Shown here: positions 20,932 to 29,296 of the stretch, piece by piece
How the letters are laid out: each line of letters opens with the position of its first letter
Position numbering within the stretch: the stretch's first letter is position 1
Assembly (NCBI RefSeq): GCF_020866925.1
Contig: NZ_JAJGAK010000001.1
Location: forward strand, 848,096 to 912,095
Source of the DNA: Noviluteimonas lactosilytica
GTDB taxonomy: Bacteria; Pseudomonadota; Gammaproteobacteria; Xanthomonadales; Xanthomonadaceae
Length of the DNA: 64,000 bases
Direction of reading: 5' to 3'
The notes under the pieces: model-generated
What the model was told of the DNA's origin: nothing
Database searches by the model: none
What the model saw: only the letters and a program-made list of their open reading frames with translations
Translations under genes and position numbers: made by a program

Positions 20932-21687
20932 ATGCTAACACAGCGGACGTCGCCGACCCCGGCCGATCGGCCTGCCCTGCGCGGGTTTCCCCACGTTTTC
21001 CTCCTCCTGTTGCTGGCCGTCGCCACCCTGCCCGGCTGCATGTCGACGCAGGTGCGGCATGGCGAGGATGCGACGGGCAAGCCGGTGGTGGTCCGCGGCT
21101 CGGTGGTGCTGGTCGAACCGGACATCGAGCTGTACGCCGTCGGCGCCGGCGGCATGAACGAACCGCGCAAGGCCTGGACCGAGTCGGCGCGACGCAATTT
21201 TCCGGAAGCCGCGCGCCAGAAGCTCGAGACCGCGGGCTTCACCCTCAAGCCCGACTTCTTCCTGCCGAAGGACGTCGGACCGGAGGACAAGCTCCGCCAG
21301 CTCTACCTGCTCAACCAGGCCGTTTCGATCAGCATCCTGAATTACGGGCGCGAGGGCGCATTGCGCAACAAGCACGGCCGCTTCGACTGGACCCTCGGAC
21401 CCGGCGTGCAGGCCCTGCACGAGGCGACCGGCGCGGACTATGCGCTCTTCACCTACGTGCGCGACAGCTACACCAGCGGCGGGCGCGCGGCGATGCGGGT
21501 GATCGGCTTCCTCCTGCTCGGGGGCGACATCGGCGGCGGCGTGCAGATGGGGCTGGCCTCGCTGGTCGACCTGCGCACCGGCCAGGTGGTGTGGCACAAC
21601 CTTCTGCTCGACCAGACCGGCGACCTGCGCGATCCGCAGGGTGCGCAGGAAACCGCGGGCGACCTGCTCAAGGGGATCCAGCGATGA
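20932..21687 (+). CDS. Lipoprotein of unknown function (first of three)
   Basis: 251 residues with an atypically long N-region before a hydrophobic core (FLLLLLAVATLPGC). Cys36 is the lipidation site in LPGC. The mature part contains VVVRGSVVLVEPDIELYAVGAGG and a C-terminal region with a glycine-rich hydrophobic stretch (VIGFLLLGGDIGGGVQMGLASLVDLRTGQVVW) like that seen in envelope lipoproteins of unknown role. I cannot name a function. GGAGGGAA precedes the ATG. Its stop overlaps the start of the M48 peptidase gene by four bases (ATGA), so the two are translationally coupled. Confidence 0.78.
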   Translation: MLTQRTSPTPADRPALRGFPHVFLLLLLAVATLPGCMSTQVRHGEDATGKPVVVRGSVVLVEPDIELYAVGAGGMNEPRKAWTESARRNFPEAARQKLETAGFTLKPDFFLPKDVGPEDKLRQLYLLNQAVSISILNYGREGALRNKHGRFDWTLGPGVQALHEATGADYALFTYVRDSYTSGGRAAMRVIGFLLLGGDIGGGVQMGLASLVDLRTGQVVWHNLLLDQTGDLRDPQGAQETAGDLLKGIQR

Positions 21688-22859
21688 GGCGCGCGGTCGC
21701 ACGCATCGTCGTCGCGGCCGCCATGGCGATGGTCGCCGGCTGCGCATCGCAGGCGCCGATGCGCCAGAACGATCCGGGCACGCGCCCGGTCGCGGGCAGC
21801 GACGAAGACGAACTGTGGTACGCGATGGAGCGCGCCGAAGAAGACCTCGCGCGCTCGCCGATGCGCGTGCGCGATCCCGCATTGAATGCGTACGTGAAAG
21901 ACGTCGCGTGCCGCGCATCGGCCGGCTACTGCAACGACCTGCGCGTCTACCTCATGAACGTGCCCGCGTTCAACGCGAGCATGGCGCCGAACGGCACGAT
22001 GATCGTGTGGACGGGCGCGTTGCTGCGCATGCGCGACGAAGCCGAACTCGCGTTCGTGCTCGGCCACGAAGCCGGCCACTTCCGCGCGCAGCACACGCTG
22101 CGGCAATGGCGGCGCATGAAGGACACCAGCGCGTTCCTGAGCGCGTTCCAGGTGCTCGCCTACGGCGCGGGTTTCCCGAACACCGCGATGTTCGGCTCGC
22201 TCGGCGTCTACGCGACGGTCTTCAAGTTCAGCCGCGACATGGAACGCGAAGCGGACAAGCTCGGCTTCGACGCCGTCGTCGCGCAGGGCTGGGATCCGCG
22301 CGCGGGCGCCGACCTGTGGGGCCGCATGTTGCGCGAAGAAAACACGCTCAAGTACGTCAGTCGCAGCACGGTGTTCGCCACCCACCCGGCGACGCAGGAA
22401 CGCCTGAACGATGTCACTGCCGCGGCGGATGCGATCCCGAATCCGCCGACCACGCGCAACGTCGCGCAATACCGCGCGGCGACGCGTCCGTTCCTCGAGA
22501 ATTGGCTCACGGCCGAAATCGCACAGCGGCGTTACGCAAGTTCGATGCTGGTCATCCAGGAACTGCTCGACGACGCACCGCCGGAAGATCGCGGCGTGCT
22601 CACGTTCTATCTCGGCGAAGCGCATCGCAAACACGACGGCCCGGGCGACGACGCAAAGGCCGCCGAACTCTACGCACGCGCGGTGACGATGCCCGGCACG
22701 CCGATCGCCGCGTGGCGCGAACACGGCTACGCGCTCGCGGCCGCAGGCCGGAACAACGAAGCACGCGTCGCGCTCGACAAATATCTGCAGTCTTCACCGC
22801 AGGCCGACGATCGCGCGTTCGTGCAACGCGCACTCGACAAGCTCGGAGGCACGAACTGA
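21684..22859 (+). CDS. M48 family metalloprotease lipoprotein
   Basis: 391 residues. Lipoprotein signal with Cys20 (AMVAGC). Zinc protease motif HEAGH at 128-132, with Glu189 in FSRDMEREADKLG as third ligand, as in HtpX/Oma1/BepA. The C-terminal half (about 250-391) looks like tetratricopeptide-type helices (YLGEAHRKH, YALAAAGRNNEARVALDKYL). This is the architecture of periplasmic quality-control proteases such as BepA and LoiP, though it is shorter than BepA (487). It starts inside the stop of the preceding lipoprotein gene and shares one base with the next, so the three are co-translated. Substrate unknown; a role in outer membrane protein maintenance is inferred from the family. Confidence 0.88.
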   Translation: MRRAVARIVVAAAMAMVAGCASQAPMRQNDPGTRPVAGSDEDELWYAMERAEEDLARSPMRVRDPALNAYVKDVACRASAGYCNDLRVYLMNVPAFNASMAPNGTMIVWTGALLRMRDEAELAFVLGHEAGHFRAQHTLRQWRRMKDTSAFLSAFQVLAYGAGFPNTAMFGSLGVYATVFKFSRDMEREADKLGFDAVVAQGWDPRAGADLWGRMLREENTLKYVSRSTVFATHPATQERLNDVTAAADAIPNPPTTRNVAQYRAATRPFLENWLTAEIAQRRYASSMLVIQELLDDAPPEDRGVLTFYLGEAHRKHDGPGDDAKAAELYARAVTMPGTPIAAWREHGYALAAAGRNNEARVALDKYLQSSPQADDRAFVQRALDKLGGTN

Positions 22860-23470
22860 TGGCACGGATGCAAGGGCGCAGGTTCGACTGGCGCGCCGCG
22901 TTGACCGCCTGCGCGATCGCGATGCTGCTCGCGTCCTGCGCCTCCGGCGGCGGCACGACCCGCCACGTGGTGCCCGGCGAAATGCGCGCGGGCAAGCTGG
23001 TGTTGAACAGCGAGATGGAATGGACGCGCGCTTCGACCTCGCGCTACCAGCTGTGGACGATGGATGGCGAGCTGCTCAACCTGCTCTACCTCATCCACAC
23101 CGTGAAGGAAGGCGATTACATCTTCCTCGGCCAGCGCGAGAGCAAGCGTCGCCCGGATGCGCCGTACTACCACCGCGGCATGCGCGAGGACGAACTGCGC
23201 GACCTGGTGTCGGATGGGTTGCTCAACGCCGGTTTCGTCGGCGTGTCGCCGGACAACCTCCGGCCGGCGACGTTCGGCGATCGCGCGGGCCTGCGCTTCG
23301 ACCTCGCCATGCAGACGGCCGAGGGATTGCAATACCAGGGGATGGTCGCGATGTTCGAGCACGAGAAGGGCCTCGCGCTCGCGATCTTCATCGCGCCGCG
23401 CGAGTTCTACTTCCCGCGGGACCAGGCGGCGGTATCGAGGATGCTCGACACGATCCGCTGGCAAGGCTGA
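22859..23470 (+). CDS. Lipoprotein of unknown function (third of three)
   Basis: 203 residues with a lipoprotein signal peptide: basic start, hydrophobic core and LLASC, with Cys27 as the lipid anchor. The mature region (EMEWTRASTSRYQLWTMDG..., then HRGMREDELRDLVSDGLL) has no family I recognise. It is soluble after the anchor, with one long amphipathic stretch near the C-terminus. The ATG overlaps the protease stop by a single base (TGATG). An inverted-repeat element starts immediately after its stop codon. Function unknown; shared operon suggests it works with the M48 protease. Confidence 0.75.
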   Translation: MARMQGRRFDWRAALTACAIAMLLASCASGGGTTRHVVPGEMRAGKLVLNSEMEWTRASTSRYQLWTMDGELLNLLYLIHTVKEGDYIFLGQRESKRRPDAPYYHRGMREDELRDLVSDGLLNAGFVGVSPDNLRPATFGDRAGLRFDLAMQTAEGLQYQGMVAMFEHEKGLALAIFIAPREFYFPRDQAAVSRMLDTIRWQG

Positions 23471-23510
23471 CGTTCCCTCCCCCGCATGCAGGGGAGGGTT
23501 GGCGTCGGAT
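23468..23510. repeat. Inverted-repeat element, copy 2 (CCCTCCCC/GGGGAGGG)
   Basis: CCCTCCCC (23475-23482) and GGGGAGGG (23491-23498) flank CGCATGCA. It matches copy 1 (7403-7450) in the stem and in the flanks (TGACGTT before, GGATCA after). As with copy 1, it starts in the stop codon of a rightward gene and lies before a convergent leftward gene. Confidence 0.65.
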
Positions 23511-23527
23511 CAGCTTCGAGGCAGGCG

Positions 23528-24022
23528 TCAGGCCGCCAGGATCTTGTTCCACTCCGCGACGCGATCGGCCTTCGCGGCCAGCACGGCGTCGGCATCGCCT
23601 TCGATCTTGATGCTGTTGATCGTGTCGCCCTGCTTCACCGCGTCGACGACTTCGATGCCTTCGACGACCTTGCCGAACACGGTGTGCTTGCCGTCGAGCC
23701 ACGGGGTCGGCACGTGGGTGATGAAGAACTGGCTGCCGTTGGTGTTCGGACCGGCATTGGCCATCGACAGCACGCCGCGGTCGTGGCGCAGGCCGTTGCT
23801 GGTCTCGTCCTCGAACCGGTAGCCCGGGCCGCCACGGCCGCTTCCCTCGGGGCAGCCGCCCTGGACCATGAAATCGGCGATGACGCGGTGGAAGCTCAGG
23901 CCGTCGTAGAAGCCGCGCTTGGCGAGGTTCACGAAGTTCGCGACGGTCAGGGGAGCCTTGTCGGGCGCCAGTTCGACGCGGATGGGACCACGGGACGTAT
24001 CGAAAACGGCAACCAGGGACAT
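23528..24022 (-). CDS. Cyclophilin-type peptidyl-prolyl cis-trans isomerase
   Basis: Speeds up proline isomerisation during folding. 164 residues with no signal peptide, so cytoplasmic (PpiB-like). The cyclophilin signature is clear: [20 protein letters not shown] (Arg of FHR being catalytic), [10 protein letters not shown], and [14 protein letters not shown]. The start at 24022 gives [18 protein letters not shown], the normal N-terminus; the longer open frame upstream is not conserved. It is divergent from typA (119-base gap) and convergent with the lipoprotein operon, so it is probably a single-gene unit. Confidence 0.93.
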   Translation of the reverse strand: MSLVAVFDTSRGPIRVELAPDKAPLTVANFVNLAKRGFYDGLSFHRVIADFMVQGGCPEGSGRGGPGYRFEDETSNGLRHDRGVLSMANAGPNTNGSQFFITHVPTPWLDGKHTVFGKVVEGIEVVDAVKQGDTINSIKIEGDADAVLAAKADRVAEWNKILAA

Positions 24023-24087
24023 GGGGGACGCTCCTGCGGGAAAGCCCTCGAGCATACTCCAGTCAGCGTTCCGGCCCCGCCGACAGG

Positions 24088-24093
24088 TATACT
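24088..24093 (+). promoter_or_regulatory. Candidate -10 element for typA
   Basis: TATACT, 48 bases before the typA start. No convincing -35 is seen 16-18 bases upstream, so this is a weak call resting on the -10 and position only. Confidence 0.3.
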
Positions 24094-24141
24094 CGCCGGC
24101 TCTCCAACGCGCCCTCGCGCCGCCCCCGGCGCGCATTCATC

Positions 24142-25989
24142 ATGTCCGTCGAACGCCTCCGCAATATCGCCATCGTCGCCCACGTCGACCATGGCAAGAC
24201 CACTCTCGTCGACCAGCTGCTCAAGCAGTCCGGCACGCTCAACGAACGCGCCGTGGTCCCCGACCGCGTGATGGACAGCAACGACCTCGAAAAGGAACGC
24301 GGCATCACGATCCTTTCGAAGAACACCGCGATCCGCTGGACCAACCCGAAGACGGGCGAAGAGTGGCGCATCAACATCGTCGACACGCCCGGACACGCCG
24401 ACTTCGGCGGCGAAGTCGAGCGCGTGCTGTCGATGGTCGACTCGGTGCTCATCCTCGTCGACGCGATGGACGGCCCGATGCCGCAGACGCGCTTCGTGAC
24501 GCAGAAGGCGTTCGCGATGGGCTTCAAGCCGATCGTCGTCGTCAACAAGGTCGACCGCCCGGGCGCGCGTGCATCGTGGGTGCTCGACCAGACGTTCGAC
24601 CTGTTCGATCGCCTCGGCGCGACCGACGACCAGCTCGACTTCACCACCGTCTACGCCTCGGGCCTGCAGGGCTACGCCGGCATGGACGAAAGCGTGCGCG
24701 ACGGCGACATGACGGCGCTGTTCGAAGCGATCTGCGATCACGTGCCGGCGCCGCCGGTCGATCCGGAAGGCCCCTTCCAGATGCGCATCACCTCGCTGGA
24801 CTACAACAACTACGTCGGCATCATCGGCGTGGGCCGCATCCAGCGCGGCAAGATCAAGCAGAACCAGCAAGTCACGGTCATCGACCGCGACGGCAAGACG
24901 CGCAACGGCAAGGCGCAGCAGGTGCTCGGCTTCATGGGCCTGGAGCGCGTGGAAGTGAACGAAGCGCAGGCCGGCGACATCATCGCGATCTCGGGCATCG
25001 AAGGCCTCGGCATCAGCGACACGATCTGCGATCCGTCGGCCGTCGAACAGCTGCCGGTCCTCACCGTCGACGAACCGACCATCTCCATGACCTTCCAGGT
25101 CAACGACTCGCCGTTCGCCGGCGTCAAGGATCGCAGCGGCGGCAAGTTCCTCACCTCGCGCCAGCTGCGCGATCGCCTCACGCGCGAGACGCAGCACAAC
25201 GTCGCGCTGAAGGTCGAAGACACGGGCGACGCCGACAAGTTCAAGGTCAGCGGCCGCGGCGAACTGCACCTGTCGATCCTCATCGAGAACATGCGCCGCG
25301 AAGGCTACGAGCTCGCGGTGTCGCGTCCGGAAGTGATCATCAAGGACATCGACGGCGTGATGTCCGAGCCGTTCGAATCGCTCGTCGTCGACATGGAAGA
25401 ACAGTTCCAGGGCGGCGTGATGGGTCGCCTCGGCGAGCGCAAGGGCCTGCTGCAGAACATGGAACCCGACGGCAAGGGTCGCGTGCGCCTGGACTACATG
25501 ATCCCGGCGCGTGGCCTGATCGGCTTCCAGACCGAGTTCCGCACGCTCACCGCCGGCACGGGCATGCTCTTCCACGTCTTCGACCATTACGGCGCGAAGG
25601 CGGAAGGCCAGATCGGCCAGCGCCAGAACGGCGTGCTGATCTCCAACGGCCAGGGCCCGTCGCCCGCGTACGCGCAGATGGCGATGCAGGAACGTGGCCG
25701 CTTGTTCATCGAGCCGGGCGAAGAGATCTACGAAGGCCAGATCGTCGGCATCCACTCGAAGGACAACGACCTCACGGTCAATGCCCTGCGCGGCAAGCAG
25801 CTCACCAACTTCCGCGCATCCGGCAAGGACGACGACGAAGGCCTGATCCCGGCGATCAAGTTCTCGCTCGAACAGGCGCTGGAATTCATCGACGACGACG
25901 AACTCGTCGAGATCACGCCGAAGGCCATTCGCCTGCGCAAGAAATTCCGCAGCGAGACCGACCGCAAGCGCGCTTCGCGCGCGGCGTGA
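24142..25989 (+). CDS. typA: Translational GTPase TypA/BipA
   Basis: Ribosome-associated GTPase that helps 50S assembly and growth under stress, especially cold. 615 residues. G1 [10 protein letters not shown] at about 13-22, switch I around ERGITI, G3 DTPGHADF, and G4 NKVDR. EF-G-like beta-barrel and domain III/V regions follow ([27 protein letters not shown]), then the TypA-specific C-terminal domain (about 480-610). Length and every motif fit the family. It is followed by a DUF2127 membrane protein gene whose GTG overlaps its stop (GTGA). Confidence 0.96.
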   Translation: MSVERLRNIAIVAHVDHGKTTLVDQLLKQSGTLNERAVVPDRVMDSNDLEKERGITILSKNTAIRWTNPKTGEEWRINIVDTPGHADFGGEVERVLSMVDSVLILVDAMDGPMPQTRFVTQKAFAMGFKPIVVVNKVDRPGARASWVLDQTFDLFDRLGATDDQLDFTTVYASGLQGYAGMDESVRDGDMTALFEAICDHVPAPPVDPEGPFQMRITSLDYNNYVGIIGVGRIQRGKIKQNQQVTVIDRDGKTRNGKAQQVLGFMGLERVEVNEAQAGDIIAISGIEGLGISDTICDPSAVEQLPVLTVDEPTISMTFQVNDSPFAGVKDRSGGKFLTSRQLRDRLTRETQHNVALKVEDTGDADKFKVSGRGELHLSILIENMRREGYELAVSRPEVIIKDIDGVMSEPFESLVVDMEEQFQGGVMGRLGERKGLLQNMEPDGKGRVRLDYMIPARGLIGFQTEFRTLTAGTGMLFHVFDHYGAKAEGQIGQRQNGVLISNGQGPSPAYAQMAMQERGRLFIEPGEEIYEGQIVGIHSKDNDLTVNALRGKQLTNFRASGKDDDEGLIPAIKFSLEQALEFIDDDELVEITPKAIRLRKKFRSETDRKRASRAA

Positions 25990-26456
25990 CCCAGGACGAA
26001 CCTTACGTCCAGGATCCGCAGGCCCACCCGGGCCTGCGACTGATCGCGATCATCGAAGCGATCAAGGGCCTGCTCGCGCTCACCGCCGCGAGCGGCCTGG
26101 AACTGATCGGCCCGGTGCCGATCAAGCGCTGGGCCGAAGCGCTCATCCGCGACTTCCACCTCGATCCGCAGCACGGCGCGGTGGCGCGTTTCGCGAATGC
26201 GATCAACCCCGACGCGGTGCATCTCGCGGCCGCAGCCGTCGGTGTGTACGGCGTCATCCACCTGATCGAAGCCTGGGGCCTGTGGCGCGACAAGGCGTGG
26301 GCGTCGTGGCTGGGCTGCATCGCCGCATCGATCTACCTGCCCTTCGATCTCTACGCAATCGTGAAGCACCCGGGCTGGGTGTCGTTCTCGGTGCTGGCGA
26401 TCAATGTGCTCGTCGTCTGGGTTCTGGCCCGCGACCTGTTCAAGCGGCGCCTCTGA
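25986..26456 (+). CDS. DUF2127 family membrane protein
   Basis: 156 residues from a GTG overlapping the typA stop by four bases. The protein opens (V/M)[36 protein letters not shown]. Hydrophobic segments: about 17-37, a second around 77-96 (VHLAAAAVGVYGVIHLIEAWGL), one around 102-120 and one near the C-terminus (FSVLAINVLVVWVLARDLF), so four membrane spans are likely. GLRLIAIIEAIKG and the later EAWGLW are the marks of DUF2127, whose function is unknown. There is no ATG in the region, and the GTG position implies translation coupled to TypA. Confidence 0.82.
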   Translation: MTQDEPYVQDPQAHPGLRLIAIIEAIKGLLALTAASGLELIGPVPIKRWAEALIRDFHLDPQHGAVARFANAINPDAVHLAAAAVGVYGVIHLIEAWGLWRDKAWASWLGCIAASIYLPFDLYAIVKHPGWVSFSVLAINVLVVWVLARDLFKRRL

Positions 26457-26535
26457 CGCCCGCCGGCAGTTGCCCCGGCATCGCCGCCGCGCGATGCTCC
26501 GCGATCGCGGCCTTCGCCGCCCAGGGGACATCGAC

Positions 26536-28302
26536 ATGCGCCTTGCCTTGCTCGCCCTCGCCCTCGTGGCGGCCACGGGTTGCCAGCCGCGCGATGCGGC
26601 TGCGCCTTCGACCACGCATCGCCCGACGGAGGCGCCCACCGCGAAGGCGCCCGCGTTCGCATTCGACGAAGCGACGATCGCCGACTTGCAATCGCGCATG
26701 GCCAGCGGCGCGACCACGAGCCGCGACCTGACCCAGGCCTACCTCGATCGCATCGCGGCGATCGACAAGGCGGGGCCGACGCTCAACTCGGTGATCGAAC
26801 TCAACCCGAACGCGCTCGATGAAGCCGCCGCGCTCGACGCCGAACGCAAGAGCGGCAAGGTGCGCGGGCCGATGCATGGCATCCCCGTGTTGCTGAAGGA
26901 CAACATCGACGCGGTGCCGATGGTGAATTCCGCCGGCTCGCTCGCGCTTGCGAACAACAAGCCGTCGCGCGATGCGTTCCTCGTGCAGCGCCTGCGCGCG
27001 GCCGGCGCGGTGATCCTCGGCAAGACCAACCTCACCGAATGGGCGAACTTCCGTTCGACGCGCTCGGTCTCCGGCTGGAGCGGACGCGGCGGGCAGACGA
27101 AGAACCCCTACGCCCTCGATCGCAATCCCTGCGGCTCGAGCGCAGGCACGGGCACCGCGATCGCGGCGAATCTCGCGGTCGTCGGCGTTGGCACCGAAAC
27201 CGACGGCAGCATCATCTGCCCCGCGTCGGTCGCGGGGCTCGTCGGCCTGAAGCCGACGGTGGGGCTGGTCAGCCGTGACGGCATCATTCCGATCTCGAGC
27301 AGCCAGGACACCGCGGGACCGATGACGCGCACCGTCTCCGATGCGGCCGCGATGTTGTCGGCGATGGTCGGCCGCGACGATGGCGACGTCGCCACCGACG
27401 GCAGTGTCGGCAAGGCGGTGTTCGACTACGAGAAGCGCCTCGATGCGAATGCGCTGCAGGGCCTGCGTGTCGGCATCCTGCGCAAGGAGATGGGCTGGCA
27501 TCCGGATGTCGACGCCGGGATGGAGCGCGTCGTCGCGACGCTGCAGTCGGCCGGTGCGGTCGTCGTCGATGCCGAAGTGCCCACGAAGGGCCAGTGGGAC
27601 GAGCCCGAGTTCGAAGTCTTGCTGTACGAGTTCAAGGCGGGCCTCGAGCACTACCTGCAAACGCACGACGCGCAGCACAAGACGCTCGCCGACCTGATGG
27701 CCTTCAACAACGCGAACGTGGCGAAGGAGATGCCCTACTTCGCGCAGGAGATCTTCGAGAAGGCGAACGCGAAGGGCCCGCTCGGCGAGACGGCGTACCT
27801 GGAGGCACGCGCGAAGGCGAAGCGCCTCGCCGGTCCGGAAGGCATCGATGTGGCGCTGAAGAACGCGAACGTCGACGTGCTGATCGCACCCGCGATGTCG
27901 CCCGCGTGGCTCACCGACCCCGTGCTCGGCGATCACTTCGTCGGCGCCGGCTACGGCGTGGCTGCGGTGGCGGGCTATCCCAGCCTCACCGTGCCGATGG
28001 GCGACAGCCATGGCTTGCCGATCGGCGTCGTGTTCGTCGGGCCGGCATGGAGCGAAGCGAAGTTGTTGTCCGTCGGTTACGCCTACGAGCAACGCAGCAA
28101 GGCGCGACGCAAGCCGGAATTCCTGCCGACCGTCGCGCTGAAGACGACGGCGTTGCCATCGTCGAAGGCGAACGCGATGCCGGTGTGGACGTCGGCCGAA
28201 CCCGCTGCTGCGTCGACGTCGGCGCCTGCTTCGTCGGCAACGACGAGGCCTGCGGTTACTTCGACGACGACGCCTGCGGCTGCTTCGACGAACCGTCGTT
28301 GA
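26536..28302 (+). CDS. Amidase signature lipoprotein
   Basis: 588 residues. An N-terminal lipoprotein signal (MRLALLALALVAATGC, Cys16) puts it in the envelope. The amidase signature domain spans about 45-530. The catalytic triad is visible at Lys121 (VLLKDNID), Ser201 (CGSSAG) and Ser225 (ETDGSIICP); the 24-residue spacing between serines is that of fatty acid amide hydrolase. It hydrolyses a C-N amide bond; the substrate is unknown. The last 50 or so residues are a low-complexity Ser/Thr/Ala/Pro tail absent from the domain. The final 47 bases overlap the 3' end of the opposite-strand YCF48 gene. AGGGGA lies upstream of ATG. Confidence 0.9.
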   Translation: MRLALLALALVAATGCQPRDAAAPSTTHRPTEAPTAKAPAFAFDEATIADLQSRMASGATTSRDLTQAYLDRIAAIDKAGPTLNSVIELNPNALDEAAALDAERKSGKVRGPMHGIPVLLKDNIDAVPMVNSAGSLALANNKPSRDAFLVQRLRAAGAVILGKTNLTEWANFRSTRSVSGWSGRGGQTKNPYALDRNPCGSSAGTGTAIAANLAVVGVGTETDGSIICPASVAGLVGLKPTVGLVSRDGIIPISSSQDTAGPMTRTVSDAAAMLSAMVGRDDGDVATDGSVGKAVFDYEKRLDANALQGLRVGILRKEMGWHPDVDAGMERVVATLQSAGAVVVDAEVPTKGQWDEPEFEVLLYEFKAGLEHYLQTHDAQHKTLADLMAFNNANVAKEMPYFAQEIFEKANAKGPLGETAYLEARAKAKRLAGPEGIDVALKNANVDVLIAPAMSPAWLTDPVLGDHFVGAGYGVAAVAGYPSLTVPMGDSHGLPIGVVFVGPAWSEAKLLSVGYAYEQRSKARRKPEFLPTVALKTTALPSSKANAMPVWTSAEPAAASTSAPASSATTRPAVTSTTTPAAASTNRR

Positions 28303-29296
28303 AGACGACCCGGGCGATGCGGCCCTTGTCGCCGCTCGCCCACGCCGTCATGCCGGCGCGATCGATCGCGTCGTAGCCGATCGGCGAGAGCGCCAGCCAC
28401 TTGTTGGCTGGCGCATCGAACGCATCCATGCCGGTCGGGCCGACGGCGATGCACAGCGAACGCGAGAAACACGTCGCGCCCGAGCGATAGCCGGGCGGCG
28501 CGGGCAACGGTGCGATCGCGTGTCCGCCATCCGCGTCGAACGACGCGATGGCAGCGCTGCCTTCGGTTTCCTTTTCGAAGTCGCCGCCGACGAGCAGCAC
28601 GCCGTTGCCCAGGCGCGCGGCGGAGAAGATGCCGGCCGCGGGGATGCGATGCAGCATGGGGGCGTCGTAGGCGCGCCAGGTGTTGCCGTCGCTCACCTGC
28701 GCACGCGATGCCGCGCCACCGCCGACGATGATCGTGCGCTGGTTCGCGCGCGCGATGCACGTGCCGCTCGCGGCGAATGCAGCTTCGTCCTTCAACGCTT
28801 CCGGGCCATCGGGCTGCAGCGACCAGGTGCGGCCGCCGTCGGTCGTCGTTCGGACCTGGTAACGGCCCTCGACGGGATCGCCGAGCATCCACCCGTTGTC
28901 GCCTTCGAACACCATGCAGTCGAAGAATGCGCGCTTGTCGTCGTTCTTCAGCGCGAGCTTCCACGACTTGCCGCCGTCCTGCGTGCGATACACGCGCGAG
29001 GCTTCGCCGGGGCCGATGCTCAATGCGACGGCGGTGTTCGCGTCGAAGCCTTCGATGTCGCGGAAGTCGAGGTCCTTCGCATCGGGCACCGACACGTTCG
29101 ACCAGGTCTTGCCGCCGTCGACGGTGCGCAGCACGGTGCCTTCGCGACCGCTCGCCCACGCGGTGTTCGCGTCGACGGCGGAGATGCCGCGCAATCGGAC
29201 AGCGACACCGCTGTCCTGGGTTTCGATGACGGGGTTCTGCGCGAAAGCGCTCGCGGCGGTTGCGACCGCGAGCGCTGCAACGAGCGCGCGCCTCAC
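28256..29296 (-). CDS. YCF48/BNR-repeat secreted protein
   Basis: 346 residues starting at a GTG that overlaps the stop of the DAHP synthase gene (GTGA). A signal peptide (VRRALVAALAVATAASAFA, cut before QNPV) indicates export. The mature protein is built of repeated Asp-box blades: TVDGGKTWSNVS, TQDGGKSWKLAL, TTDGGRTWSLQ. These are typical of YCF48/photosystem II assembly factor-like or sialidase-type propellers. In heterotrophs this group is of unknown role. The C-terminal Ser/Gln/Ala tail is encoded antisense to the end of the amidase gene. The GTG start and coupling to an aromatic amino acid enzyme are curious but may be incidental. Confidence 0.82.
   Translation of the reverse strand: MRRALVAALAVATAASAFAQNPVIETQDSGVAVRLRGISAVDANTAWASGREGTVLRTVDGGKTWSNVSVPDAKDLDFRDIEGFDANTAVALSIGPGEASRVYRTQDGGKSWKLALKNDDKRAFFDCMVFEGDNGWMLGDPVEGRYQVRTTTDGGRTWSLQPDGPEALKDEAAFAASGTCIARANQRTIIVGGGAASRAQVSDGNTWRAYDAPMLHRIPAAGIFSAARLGNGVLLVGGDFEKETEGSAAIASFDADGGHAIAPLPAPPGYRSGATCFSRSLCIAVGPTGMDAFDAPANKWLALSPIGYDAIDRAGMTAWASGDKGRIARVVFNDGSSKQPQASSSK

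Noticed and set aside
18654..22859. A 1401-codon frame on the plus strand
   Set aside because: The first part is antisense to mdh and the aminotransferase. It only becomes a real protein (the M48 lipoprotein) from the ATG at 21684.
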